From Knoellia sp. S7-12 (GTDB lineage: Bacteria > Actinomycetota > Actinomycetes > Actinomycetales > Dermatophilaceae): a stretch of DNA of 64,000 nt. The stretch lies in NCBI RefSeq assembly GCF_040518285.1, contig NZ_CP155449.1, forward strand, positions 2,418,001 through 2,482,000, written 5' to 3'. The notes below the pieces were generated by a model. The model made no database searches and was not told the origin of the DNA. It saw nothing but the letters and a program-made list of their open reading frames with translations. Within the stretch, counting starts at the first letter, position 1. Every line of letters starts with the position of its first letter. The position numbers and the translations under genes are program-made. Below, in pieces: positions 19,471 to 27,737 of this stretch.

Positions 19471-22400
19471 TTAGTGGCCCGAGCTGCCGGGGCTGGAGTG
19501 CCACAGCTTGCGTGATGGCGTGCCGTGCTCGGGGACGGCAAGCGGTGCCACGAGACGCCCGTCGGTGGTCGGAGTGCCAGCGGGCTTGATGTCGGCATAG
19601 GGCGACTGCTTGAACCCGGACGCGTGCACGAGCACACGACGCCTCCCGTGCGTGTCGGCCTCCTTCTCCCCCGCCTGCGCCCGGGCGATGGCCTCGGTGT
19701 CAGCGGTCTCGAGGGCGCGCACGACAGCGGCGTGACCACCGTCGCGCCATGCCTCCCACAGGCCGGCGAGCTCCCAGGCCCCCGTCGCCCGGATCGAGAT
19801 CCCGCGAGGCCCCGTGCGACGGACGACACCACGCACCAACAGGAGCCACGAGTGGAAGATCGTTGCGGCATACGGGCCCTGGACGTCCTCGAAAAAGGTC
19901 GCGTCGACGGGACCGGTCGCGTCGTCGAGGGTGAGGAAGACGACTCGGCGACCCGAGCGGATCGGCGGGGTCTGGGTCGCGACCTTGACCCCGGCGACCC
20001 ACACCTCGCTGCGGCTGCGTGAGCGGAGCAGGTCGCGGCTGCGGACGACCCCGAGCGCGTTGAGCATCGGCCCATAGAACTCGACGACATGCGCCGACGC
20101 GTCGAGCCCGAGGACGTCGAGCTCGGCGCGGACCCGCTCGGTGCCGGTCATCTCAGGAAGGCCTGTGCCGGGAGTGAGCTCGGGTCGGTCGCCGAGGTCG
20201 AGGGTGAGCTGCACCGACTGGTCTGCGGCGGCAACGACCGGGCGGGCTGCCTGCGACTGGGCGGCGGCGCGCTCGCGCACGAGGTCGCTGCCCAGGGCCG
20301 GTGGTGGGACCCGACGGCGCGACGAGCGCCTGGTGCTCGCCCGCTCCCACCGGTCGAGCTCACCGACGTGGAGCAACAGGTCACGGCGGGTGATCAGTCC
20401 ACGCCGTCCCAGCCCCGAACCCGAGACCCCGATGCCGTGCATCATGTCGAACGCGCCAGCGAGGACGAGTCGTTCAACGACCGGACGACTCACCACAGCA
20501 CGCGACCAGAAGTCGCCAAGATCCGAGAAGGGCTGTCCTGCAACGATGCTCGCGACCTCAGCGCCACTGATGCCCTTGACGTCGGTGAGTGACAGCCGGA
20601 TGCCGTAGTCGCTCGCGTCGGGCAGGTCGGGATGCACGGGGACGAAGGTGGATTCACCGCCAGTGTCACCACCCCGGTCGTCGAGCCGCTCGATGCGATA
20701 GGTGTCGCCCGAGGTGTTGACGTCGAGACCGAGGACGACGATGCCGAGCGACCGGGCGTCGTCGAGGATGAGTCGCTTGGGATACATCCCCGGGTCGTGG
20801 GTGAGAACGCCGGCGAGGAAGGCCGCCGGGTGGTGGGTCTTGAGCCAGGCCGAGTGATAGGTCGGCAGCGCGAAGGCCGCCGCGTGCGCCTTGCAGAACC
20901 CGAACGACGCAAACGACTTGAGCACCGACCAGATGAGGTCGACGTCGGCCGGTGAATAGCCTCGCGCGCGTGCCGCAGGACGCCACCACTCCTCGATCTC
21001 GAGCTGCCCCTGGGGCGATCCCATCGTGCGTCGCACCTCGTCGGCCTGGGCGAGCGTCACCCCCGTCGTCTCGGCGACGATCCGCAGGACCTGCTCGTGG
21101 AACACGACGACGCCCTCGGTCTCGGCGAGGGCCGGCACGAGTGTCGGATGGAGCAGCTGCGGCTTGGACCATCCATGACGGCTCTCGAGGAACGGTCGGA
21201 TCATGTCGGACTTCACCGGCCCGGGCCGGAAGAGCGAGATGTCGATGATGAGGTCGCCGAACCGCTCGGGTCCGAACTTCCCGATGAGTTCACGCTGCCC
21301 CGGGCTCTCGATCTGGAAGCAGCCGAGAGTGTGGGTCGAGCGGATGAGCCGATAGGTCGCCGGGTCCTCGAGCGGCACCTGCGTCTCGTCGTCGAGGTCG
21401 ACCTCGACCCCGTCGACCCGACGCACTTCAGCAACCGCGTGGGCCATCGCCGACTGCATGCGGATGCCGAGGACGTCGAGCTTGAGCAGGCCGAGGGTCT
21501 CGACGTCGTCCTTGTCGAAGTGGCTCATGGGGAAGCCGAGCCAGCTCGCCTCGACGGGCGTGCGGTCGAGGAGACCGGCGTTGGACAGGACGACGCCGCA
21601 GGGATGCAGGGCGATGTGTCGAGGCAGCCCGTCGAGCCGTTCGACGAGCTCGAAGAAGGTGTCAAGGCGGGGCGCATCCAGTCCGCGAGAACGCAGTTCG
21701 GGCAGGTCGGCGATCGCGCTGCGTGCGTCCTTGGCCCGGATGTGTGGGAACGCCTTGGCGATCTCGTCGATCTCGATGGGCGGCATCCCAAGCGCGGCGC
21801 CGACGTCGCGGACGGCGTGGCGCACCTTGTAGGTGTCCATCATCGACACGCACGTCACCCGGTCGCCGCCAAAACGGTCGAGGATCGCCTCATAGATCTC
21901 GGTCCGTCGCGCAGACTCCACGTCGATGTCGATGTCGGGCAACTCGGCGCGCAGCGGTGAGCAGAACCGCTCCATGAGCAGGTCGTGACGGATCGGGTCG
22001 ACCCCACTGATGCCGAGCAGATAGTTGACGAGCGACCCAGCTCCTGAGCCGCGGGCCGCGACACGCACCCCCTTGGCCTTGATGAGGTCGGTCACCTCCG
22101 CGACGGTGAGGAAGTAGGTCGGGTAGCCGAGGTCCGAGATGACACGCAGCTCGTCGTCAAGACGGGACAGCACGGTATGCCGTGCCGCGTCACCGATCTC
22201 GGGGAACCTCCCGCCGACCGCGGCTCGACAACGCTGCGTGAGGACCTGTTGCGGGTCCACCCCGGCCTCGATGTTCAGGATGCCCGGCTCGGGCAGGTGG
22301 ACAGCGCCGATGCCGAGGTCGGCCCGGGCGTCCTGAACGCACTCGTCGGCCAGCGTCAGCGTGGCGCCGATGAGTTGGGCAGCGCGACCGTTGTCGCCAG

Positions 22401-23280
22401 CGACCCCGAGGGCGCGAAGCCACATCTCCTCACTGCTCGCGAGGTGCCCGGCATCGGTGACCCGGTCGAGGTGGCGGGAGTCAAGGACGACGAGTCGACG
22501 AGCCGCGTCGAGGATGTCGACGGTGCGGACCCCGTCGCGGTCGGCGTGCCGGACGGCTGCGCTGAGGACGGCGGGGACGCGGGCCTCGTCAGCGAGGCCG
22601 AGCAGGTGACGGGCATGAACACGAGAACCGGGAGTGCCCTCCGGCCCGCCGTTGCCGACGACCTCGATGGCGAGCGCCTCGGGAGGCAGGAGGGCCCGCC
22701 ACCTCTCGAGCCGGGCTCGGGCCTCGACGGGGCGGCGGGCGAGGAGCGCTCGACCCACGTCGGAGTCCGGACCAAGGAGCACGCGCAGTCGGCTCGGCTC
22801 AGGATGTCCGGCCCACTCCTCGCGCCGCTCTCCCCCGCGACACCAGCGAGCAAGAAGGTCGGGCAATGTCACCGGTGTGCCGCGCTCACCGCGCAGGTGG
22901 GTGTCGGTGACGAGCCGGCACAGGGCCGCCCATCCCAGTCCTCGCCCGGTGCCCGCGACACGGCCACGCGCGAGGACGGTGACCCGAGGGAGCCGTGGGT
23001 CGACGACCGCGCCACCGCGCACCGGAGTACGGACCCTGGGCGCTGGGCGTCCCGGCACCGGCGCCTCACCGACGGCGAGGTCGACACCGAGGATCGGGGC
23101 GATCCCGGCCCGACCACAGGCCATCGCGAACCGCACCGCGCCATAGAGACCGTCGCGGTCGGTGAGCGCGAGGGCGGGCTGCCCGTCTGCGGCGGCCCGC
23201 TCGACGAGGTCCTCCGGGGTCGAGGCACCGAACCGCATCGAGAAGCCGGACGCGACGTGGAGGTGGACGAAGTCGTTCAT
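19471..23280 (-). CDS. dnaE2: error-prone DNA polymerase DnaE2 (C-family)
   Basis: A 1269-aa alpha-subunit-type polymerase of the DnaE2/ImuC class. The N-terminal PHP domain (MNDFVHLHVASGFSMRFG, ALTDRDGLYGAVRFA) is present. The catalytic palm shows PDIDIDVESARR with the metal-binding aspartates, and the fingers show GFCKAHAAAFALPTYHSAWL. The C-terminal part has helix-hairpin-helix and OB-fold regions (VFLTLDDATGPVDATFFED). The length suits DnaE2 better than replicative DnaE1. It is the last gene of the operon DUF6504-HEPN-dnaE2, overlapping the HEPN gene by 4 bp (ATGA). A LexA box precedes that operon, so it should be SOS-induced and mutagenic. Confidence 0.92.
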   Translation of the reverse strand: MNDFVHLHVASGFSMRFGASTPEDLVERAAADGQPALALTDRDGLYGAVRFAMACGRAGIAPILGVDLAVGEAPVPGRPAPRVRTPVRGGAVVDPRLPRVTVLARGRVAGTGRGLGWAALCRLVTDTHLRGERGTPVTLPDLLARWCRGGERREEWAGHPEPSRLRVLLGPDSDVGRALLARRPVEARARLERWRALLPPEALAIEVVGNGGPEGTPGSRVHARHLLGLADEARVPAVLSAAVRHADRDGVRTVDILDAARRLVVLDSRHLDRVTDAGHLASSEEMWLRALGVAGDNGRAAQLIGATLTLADECVQDARADLGIGAVHLPEPGILNIEAGVDPQQVLTQRCRAAVGGRFPEIGDAARHTVLSRLDDELRVISDLGYPTYFLTVAEVTDLIKAKGVRVAARGSGAGSLVNYLLGISGVDPIRHDLLMERFCSPLRAELPDIDIDVESARRTEIYEAILDRFGGDRVTCVSMMDTYKVRHAVRDVGAALGMPPIEIDEIAKAFPHIRAKDARSAIADLPELRSRGLDAPRLDTFFELVERLDGLPRHIALHPCGVVLSNAGLLDRTPVEASWLGFPMSHFDKDDVETLGLLKLDVLGIRMQSAMAHAVAEVRRVDGVEVDLDDETQVPLEDPATYRLIRSTHTLGCFQIESPGQRELIGKFGPERFGDLIIDISLFRPGPVKSDMIRPFLESRHGWSKPQLLHPTLVPALAETEGVVVFHEQVLRIVAETTGVTLAQADEVRRTMGSPQGQLEIEEWWRPAARARGYSPADVDLIWSVLKSFASFGFCKAHAAAFALPTYHSAWLKTHHPAAFLAGVLTHDPGMYPKRLILDDARSLGIVVLGLDVNTSGDTYRIERLDDRGGDTGGESTFVPVHPDLPDASDYGIRLSLTDVKGISGAEVASIVAGQPFSDLGDFWSRAVVSRPVVERLVLAGAFDMMHGIGVSGSGLGRRGLITRRDLLLHVGELDRWERASTRRSSRRRVPPPALGSDLVRERAAAQSQAARPVVAAADQSVQLTLDLGDRPELTPGTGLPEMTGTERVRAELDVLGLDASAHVVEFYGPMLNALGVVRSRDLLRSRSRSEVWVAGVKVATQTPPIRSGRRVVFLTLDDATGPVDATFFEDVQGPYAATIFHSWLLLVRGVVRRTGPRGISIRATGAWELAGLWEAWRDGGHAAVVRALETADTEAIARAQAGEKEADTHGRRRVLVHASGFKQSPYADIKPAGTPTTDGRLVAPLAVPEHGTPSRKLWHSSPGSSGH

Positions 23281-23678
23281 GCGGTCTCTCGGGCTGCGGC
23301 GAGACGACGGGCCGCTCGTTCGCCACGCGGCATACCGAGGGAGACGGTGACGGCCTCGACGAAGGTCTCGGCGGCACGCAGCAGGTCATCGGCCTCACGC
23401 ACCGACACCCGGACCGTGCGCGACTCGATCTCCTGGCGGCGCACGGCCGCGAGCGCAAAGAAGTCGGCCCATTCCCCCAGTTCCGGGGAATGGTTGGCAA
23501 GGAGCGGCCAGAGGTCCTGTGGACCTCGCAAACCCTGCCTGGCGACGAGGGCTGCGGCAGCGCGCATCGCGGCATCCTGGGAGGTGACGTATCGAGCGGC
23601 AGCCAGCTCTGCGGCATACGCCTCGGCAAGGCACTGGCGGGACTGTTCGAGGAGGGTGAGAGCGGGACCGGCACCCAT
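23277..23678 (-). CDS. SAV_6107-family HEPN domain protein
   Basis: A 133-aa all-alpha protein matching, from memory, the actinobacterial SAV_6107 HEPN family. Helices run from LLEQSRQCLAEAYAAELAAARYVTSQ through PELGEWADFFALAAVRRQEI to the C-terminus. The Rx4-6H ribonuclease motif of toxic HEPN proteins is not evident, so a non-catalytic adaptor role is more likely. It starts 5 bp after DUF6504 and overlaps dnaE2 by 4 bp, so all three are translationally linked. That suggests it acts with the DnaE2 mutagenesis machinery. Confidence 0.78.
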   Translation of the reverse strand: MGAGPALTLLEQSRQCLAEAYAAELAAARYVTSQDAAMRAAAALVARQGLRGPQDLWPLLANHSPELGEWADFFALAAVRRQEIESRTVRVSVREADDLLRAAETFVEAVTVSLGMPRGERAARRLAAARETA

Positions 23679-23683
23679 GGCAA

Positions 23684-24001
23684 TCAGTCCTGCGCCCGGA
23701 GCAGGACCCAGGGGTCGCTGCAGCCGTCGGCGGAGTCGGAGGCAAGGTCATAGACGCCGGTGCCCGCAGCGCTCCCGGCCTCGACCCGCCAGACGTGCCG
23801 CTCGGGACGCTCCCCGAGATCACCGAGGTCGCGCCACCACGACCGGCGCTCACTCCAGTCGTCGAGAACCTCACGAACGACGAGGATGCGGCCGCGCCAC
23901 ACGAACGCACGCGGACGAGATCGAGTGGCGAGTGAGCCATCGACGGCAGGCACGACCGTCTCGACTCGAACCTCGACGCGTTCTTCGTATCGGCGCACCA
24001 C
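23684..24001 (-). CDS. DUF6504 family protein, first gene of the SOS operon
   Basis: A 105-aa protein. The core PRAFVWRGRILVVREVLDDW and ERRSWWRDLG, then VWRVEA and YDLASDSADGCSDPWVLLRAQD, are the DUF6504 blocks as I recall them. In many actinobacteria this protein accompanies ImuB and DnaE2. The GTG at 24001 is chosen because GAGGAGG precedes it by 8 nt; a second GTG lies at 23998. The LexA box is 85 bp upstream. Function is unknown, but co-induction with dnaE2 is well supported by the layout. Confidence 0.8.
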   Translation of the reverse strand: MVRRYEERVEVRVETVVPAVDGSLATRSRPRAFVWRGRILVVREVLDDWSERRSWWRDLGDLGERPERHVWRVEAGSAAGTGVYDLASDSADGCSDPWVLLRAQD

Positions 24002-24085
24002 GACATGGCCTCCTCAGGGCAGGATGGGATCAGGGTCGGGGACGCTCAGGCCGTCAACAGGCCGAGCCACGCCCTTCCAAAGTAT

Positions 24086-24099
24086 CGAACATCTGTTCG
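24086..24099. promoter_or_regulatory. LexA (SOS) box
   Basis: CGAACATCTGTTCG is a perfect match to the actinobacterial SOS box CGAAC-N4-GTTCG. It is placed to repress the leftward DUF6504-HEPN-dnaE2 operon. It also lies 58 bp upstream of the rightward ybaK-like gene and could affect that too. Confidence 0.9.
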
Positions 24100-24144
24100 A
24101 ACACCTCCACTGTACAACCGCCGGACACCATGTCGTCAAGCCCT

Positions 24145-24150
24145 TACGCT
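24145..24150 (+). promoter_or_regulatory. -10 box for a leaderless ybaK-like transcript
   Basis: TACGCT is followed by exactly 6 nt and the ATG at 24157. There is no Shine-Dalgarno sequence. Confidence 0.55.
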
Positions 24151-24156
24151 GACAGC

Positions 24157-24678
24157 ATGAGCCAGCCCGGGGACACCGTCTCGGAACGAGACCTGAGCGA
24201 CCACCCCTCCGTCGCCGCCGTGCTGAGCACCCTTGCGGCACACCATGTCCAGCCCATCGTGCGATACCTCCCCGACGCCGTCCGCACGGCCCGGGCTGCT
24301 GCCGATGCGCTCGGGATCACCCCCTCCGAGATCGCCAACTCGCTCGTCTTCGCAGGGCGCCGCCACGATGGTTCGATCGAGCCGCTGCTCGTCCTCGCAT
24401 CCGGCAGCCACCGTGTCGACCAGGACCGCATCGCCGGCCTGCTCGACCTCGCCACCGTGGAGAAGGCCACGCCCGAACAGGTGCGCGAGTGGACCGGCTT
24501 CGCCATCGGAGGCGTTGCCCCGGTCGGCCACCCCACCCCCCTGCTCACCGTCGTCGACGTGACCCTCAGCGGGTTCGACGAGGTGTGGGCCGCAGCCGGG
24601 CACAGCCACTCGGTCTTCAGGACGACCTACGACGAGCTGCTGCGCATCACCGGCGGCAAGGCCATCCAGGTCGACTGA
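24157..24678 (+). CDS. YbaK/EbsC-type aminoacyl-tRNA deacylase
   Basis: A 173-aa protein of the YbaK/ProX editing family, which hydrolyses mischarged tRNAs such as Cys-tRNA(Pro). Visible blocks are DALGITPSEIANSLVF, LLVLASGSHRVD, LLDLATVEKATPEQVREWTGFAIGGVAPVG and GGKAIQVD. The GFAIGGVAPVG segment is the conserved substrate-binding loop. The frame is open far upstream across dnaE2 as a GC artefact. MSQPGDTV at 24157 is chosen for its leaderless -10 spacing, with ATG 24130 as the alternative. It is divergent from the SOS operon. Confidence 0.85.
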   Translation: MSQPGDTVSERDLSDHPSVAAVLSTLAAHHVQPIVRYLPDAVRTARAAADALGITPSEIANSLVFAGRRHDGSIEPLLVLASGSHRVDQDRIAGLLDLATVEKATPEQVREWTGFAIGGVAPVGHPTPLLTVVDVTLSGFDEVWAAAGHSHSVFRTTYDELLRITGGKAIQVD

Positions 24679-24742
24679 CACGATCACCCGACGCTACCCA
24701 CGCGCCGCCACCACCGTGACGACCGCACACGGACACAGGAAA

Positions 24743-24798
24743 GCCGCGTCCCCGGGATGACGAGCGCCCCTCCACACTCACCGACCCGGGAACGCGGC
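24743..24798 (+). terminator. hairpin candidate after the ybaK-like gene
   Basis: Arms 24743-24756 and 24785-24798 form a 14-bp stem with one mismatch and a 28-nt loop. The 247-bp gap to metF also holds the 9-mer TACTCAGAT twice (24847 and 24870). I see no gene or tRNA here. Confidence 0.5.
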
Positions 24799-24925
24799 CG
24801 CATGGCTACTCTCGCCGCAACCGGGTGAGGCTCGGATCAGTACAGATACTCAGATCTGCACGCCCGCCGTACTCAGATGCGGTGTGGCTCGACGTTGGGG
24901 CGCGATCCGCACCTCGCAGAACGGC

Positions 24926-25813
24926 TCAGCGAGAGCGCGCGGCCAGGCCGAGGTTCTCGTAGACCTCGAGCGTCGCGGTGGAACGGTTCATCGTGATGAA
25001 GTGCAGCCCTGGCGCACCCTCGGCAAGCATGCGCTGGGCGAGCTCGGTCGCGATCTCGACACCGACCGAACGCACCGCAGCCGGATCCTCGCTCACGGCC
25101 TGGAGGCGGTCGACGACGGCCGACGGCAGCGGGGTCCCCATGAGTTGCGTCATCCGGGTGATCTGCTTGAGGTTGGTCACGGGCATGAGCCCCGGCGTGA
25201 TCGGCAGGTCGCGATGCTGGGCGACCCTGTCACGAAGGCGCAGGTAGCTGTCGGCGTCAAAGACCATCTGGGTCACGGCAAAGCTCGCGCCGGCGTCGGC
25301 CTTCTTGAGCATGACGTCGACGTCGTGGTCGAGATCCGGGGACGCCGGGTGGACGTCGGGGAACGCCGCGACCCCGATGGTGAAGTCACCCAGGGTGCGG
25401 ATGAGCGACACGAGGTCGGTCGCGTGGTTGAGCCCCTCGGGGTGGGCCACCCACTCGCCACCGGGGTCACCCGGCGGGTCACCGCGCAACGCGAGGATGT
25501 TGCGCACCCCTGCGGCGGCGTACTGGCCGATGACCCGGCGGATGTCCTCGACGGAGGCGCCAACGCAGGTGAGGTGGGCCAACGGAGTGAGGGTCGTCTC
25601 GCGGGCGATGCGTTCCGTGACCCGCACCGTGCGGTCCTGGGTCGAGCCGCCCGCGCCATAGGTCACCGACACGAAATCGGGGCGTACCCGCTCGAGCCGA
25701 CGGATGGCATCCCACAGCGCCGCCTCGGACGCATCGTCCTTGGGCGGGAAGAACTCGAAGCTCACCGAGGGTCGCTCGGCAGCGAGGAGTCCGGGGATGG
25801 AACGGGGTGCCAT
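24926..25813 (-). CDS. metF: methylenetetrahydrofolate reductase [NAD(P)H]
   Basis: A 295-aa flavoprotein that makes 5-methyl-tetrahydrofolate for methionine synthesis. N-terminal SFEFFPPKDDASEAALW carries the conserved catalytic Glu. Typical barrel segments follow: FVSVTYGAGGST, THLTC-like HLTCVGAS, NILALRGDPPGD, and FAVTQMVFDA. The length is usual for the family. The start at 25813 (MAPRSIPG) is preferred to the longer frame because TAATCT plus 7 nt directly precedes it. It diverges from the prenyl synthase gene, as metF (Rv2172c) and idsA2 (Rv2173) do in M. tuberculosis. Confidence 0.92.
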   Translation of the reverse strand: MAPRSIPGLLAAERPSVSFEFFPPKDDASEAALWDAIRRLERVRPDFVSVTYGAGGSTQDRTVRVTERIARETTLTPLAHLTCVGASVEDIRRVIGQYAAAGVRNILALRGDPPGDPGGEWVAHPEGLNHATDLVSLIRTLGDFTIGVAAFPDVHPASPDLDHDVDVMLKKADAGASFAVTQMVFDADSYLRLRDRVAQHRDLPITPGLMPVTNLKQITRMTQLMGTPLPSAVVDRLQAVSEDPAAVRSVGVEIATELAQRMLAEGAPGLHFITMNRSTATLEVYENLGLAARSR

Positions 25814-25820
25814 GCGGGTG

Positions 25821-25826
25821 AGATTA
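25821..25826 (-). promoter_or_regulatory. -10 box for a leaderless metF transcript
   Basis: TAATCT on the minus strand, 7 nt before the metF ATG, close to the TATAAT consensus. No ribosome binding site is present. Confidence 0.6.
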
Positions 25827-25883
25827 GCCCAGTAGGCAGGCCGTAGGCTCAGCCCCACAACCCGTGAGATGCAAGGAGCGTTC

Positions 25884-26969
25884 GTGACCAGCCCGTTGGA
25901 CGAGGCCGATCTCCGCATCCGCGTGCAGGCCTGCATCGACGAGGAGTTGCGGCGCCAGGCCGTCGTCCTCGACGAGCTCGGGCCCGATGTCACCGACCTC
26001 CTCGACCGCGTGGGTTCCCTGTTGGCCGGAGGCAAGCGGCTGCGTGCCGCGTTCCTCTACTGGGGTCACCGGGCCGCCGGTCGCGCCGACTCCGACGCGC
26101 TCGTGCGGCTCGCGACGGCGATGGAGTTCTTCCAGGCCGCTGCGCTCATCCATGACGACGTCATGGACGACTCGGACACACGACGGGGTATGCCGGCCGC
26201 TCACCGCGCGCTCGCAGCCGTCCACAACGAGCGTGGCTGGGGTGGCGACGACGCGCGTTTCGGTGTCGCGGGCGCCATCCTCGCTGGCAACCTCTGCCTC
26301 ACCTGGACCGACGAACTCGTCGCCACGAGCGGCCTGGCAGCCGAGGACCTCGCCCGAGGCCGTGTCGTCTTCGACCGGATGCGCACCCAGCTCATGGCCG
26401 GTCAGTTCCTCGACGTCGTTGACTCGGTCCGCCCGTGGGACGACCTGCCGGCGAGCGAGCGCATCGAGCGCGCCCAGCGGGTCATCCGCTACAAGAGCGC
26501 CAAATACACCGTCGAGCACCCCCTCCTCATCGGCGCCACCGCTGGCGGCCTGGGCGAGGCCGACCTGGCCCACCTGTCGTCCTACGGCCTGGACCTCGGG
26601 CACGCCTTCCAGCTGCGTGATGACCTGCTCGGTGTCTTCGGTGACCCCGAGGCCACCGGCAAGCCGGCCGGCGACGACCTGCGTGAGGGCAAGCGCACCG
26701 TCCTCATCGCCCACACCCTCAGCGGCACCGACGACGCCGGCCGCGAGGCAGTGCGCACCCAGCTCGGCAAGCCCGACCTGGACGCCACCGCCATCAACAA
26801 CCTCCGAGCGATCATCATTGCCTCCGGAGCAGTAGCCACCGTCGAGGCCGAGATCACCCACCTCGCCACCCGAGCCCGCACCTCCCTGGCGGACGCCACC
26901 GGAGTAGCCCCCGATGCCGCAGCCATCCTCGACCAGCTGGTCGAGATCAGCACCGCGCGCACCGCCTGA
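25884..26969 (+). CDS. polyprenyl (geranylgeranyl-type) diphosphate synthase
   Basis: A 361-aa trans-prenyltransferase. The first aspartate-rich motif is IHDDVMDDSDTRRG, with GGKRLRA upstream for diphosphate binding. The second region is FQLRDDLLGVFGDPEATGKP, followed by GDDLREGKRT. It condenses IPP with allylic diphosphates; chain length cannot be fixed by eye, and the M. tuberculosis neighbour IdsA2 is its positional counterpart. The GTG at 25884 is chosen because AAGGAG lies 5 nt upstream; an ATG at 25869 overlaps that site. A TAGGCT -10 candidate lies near 25843. Confidence 0.88.
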   Translation: MTSPLDEADLRIRVQACIDEELRRQAVVLDELGPDVTDLLDRVGSLLAGGKRLRAAFLYWGHRAAGRADSDALVRLATAMEFFQAAALIHDDVMDDSDTRRGMPAAHRALAAVHNERGWGGDDARFGVAGAILAGNLCLTWTDELVATSGLAAEDLARGRVVFDRMRTQLMAGQFLDVVDSVRPWDDLPASERIERAQRVIRYKSAKYTVEHPLLIGATAGGLGEADLAHLSSYGLDLGHAFQLRDDLLGVFGDPEATGKPAGDDLREGKRTVLIAHTLSGTDDAGREAVRTQLGKPDLDATAINNLRAIIIASGAVATVEAEITHLATRARTSLADATGVAPDAAAILDQLVEISTARTA

Positions 26970-27041
26970 AGAAACCCTCTCGACTCGCTGCTGGTCACCC
27001 TCAAGGGCGCTGAGGAAGCAAGCGCCGCAGGTATGCCGGTT

Positions 27042-27142
27042 CGCCGCCGGCTGGGCCTGGCGACTTACGCCCGCGAGCCGCGTGAGGTGACCTCGCACGA
27101 GGAGCGGTCACACCTCGAGTGCGCCGCTGGCTGGGTCTGGCG
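27042..27142. repeat. intergenic pair of 21-bp direct repeats
   Basis: CGCCGCCGGCTGGGCCTGGCG at 27042-27062 recurs with two changes at 27122-27142. The host gap (26970-27225) lies between convergent idsA-like and Rv2175c-like genes. Short open frames here look random. It could be a decayed duplication. Confidence 0.45.
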
Positions 27143-27225
27143 GGAGACGCGAGTGCGCTTAGCGCGCGAGCGTCGGATGGGACTGCGGCGCACCGAGGTG
27201 TGCCCGCGACGTCACAATCGGAACC

Positions 27226-27597
27226 CTAGAAGGCGAGTTCCATGGCCCGCCGGCGCACCTCGGTCTTGAACCCGCCAATGAGCGAGTCGATGGGGGCGCC
27301 TTCGACGGGCAGTGAGGCGTCGGGGGTGAAGAGCCAGGTGAGGATCTCGGTGTCGTTCATGCCACCGTCGCCGAGCACGGTGAAGGTGCCCTTGAGCGCG
27401 GGCATGATGCCTTCGTCGTCGAGGAACTTCTCGGGCACGGCGACGACGCGGCGCTCGCCGATGCGGGCCGCGAGGATCTCACGGTCGGCGATGAGTTGGC
27501 GCACGGTCGACATCGGGAGTTCGAGTCGCTCGGCAAGGTCTGGAACGGTCAGCCACTGGCCGACAAGGGTTTCGAGATCTGCGTCCTGGTCTTTCAC
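27226..27597 (-). CDS. Rv2175c-type DNA-binding protein (PknL substrate family)
   Basis: A 123-aa winged helix-turn-helix protein. The N-terminal HTH reads LTVPDLAERLELPMSTVRQL. The C-terminal signature is GDGGMNDTEILTWLFTPDASL, ending EVRRRAMELAF, matching M. tuberculosis Rv2175c as I remember it. In that species Rv2175c is phosphorylated by PknL, encoded next door; here a PASTA kinase lies 1.3 kb away. The N-terminus is shorter than the mycobacterial one, so the mycobacterial phospho-threonine position is not clearly preserved. The start is GTG at 27597. Confidence 0.87.
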   Translation of the reverse strand: MKDQDADLETLVGQWLTVPDLAERLELPMSTVRQLIADREILAARIGERRVVAVPEKFLDDEGIMPALKGTFTVLGDGGMNDTEILTWLFTPDASLPVEGAPIDSLIGGFKTEVRRRAMELAF

Positions 27598-27652
27598 GAG
27601 GCCAGCGTGCCATACCAGCTATCCCCCCATTGACTAGTCACACCCGCTACTC

Positions 27653-27695
27653 TGTCAACGTTTGCCACAGGAGCCACACTGTCAACATCTGTCAA
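27653..27695. promoter_or_regulatory. three TGTCAA boxes upstream of the LysM transglycosylase
   Basis: TGTCAA occurs at 27653-27658, 27680-27685 and 27690-27695. The last two are spaced 10 bp apart, one helical turn, as in direct-repeat regulator sites. They lie between the divergent Rv2175c-like and LysM genes. The regulator is unknown. Confidence 0.45.
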
Positions 27696-27737
27696 TACGA
27701 CGGCACCAACTCCGTCGTCTTGGAAAGGACGGCCCTC

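Noticed and set aside
22177..24156. Upstream extension of the ybaK-like frame across dnaE2
   Set aside because: The added region is the antisense of dnaE2; only the part from 24157 resembles YbaK.
24679..24925. Possible tRNA or riboswitch upstream of metF
   Set aside because: No TPsiC-arm or acceptor pairing was found, and metF appears leaderless on the other side of its gene, so this gap is its downstream region.
27033..27269. 78-codon plus-strand frame in the gap after the prenyl synthase
   Set aside because: No leader, Arg-rich random-looking sequence that ends antisense inside the Rv2175c-like gene.
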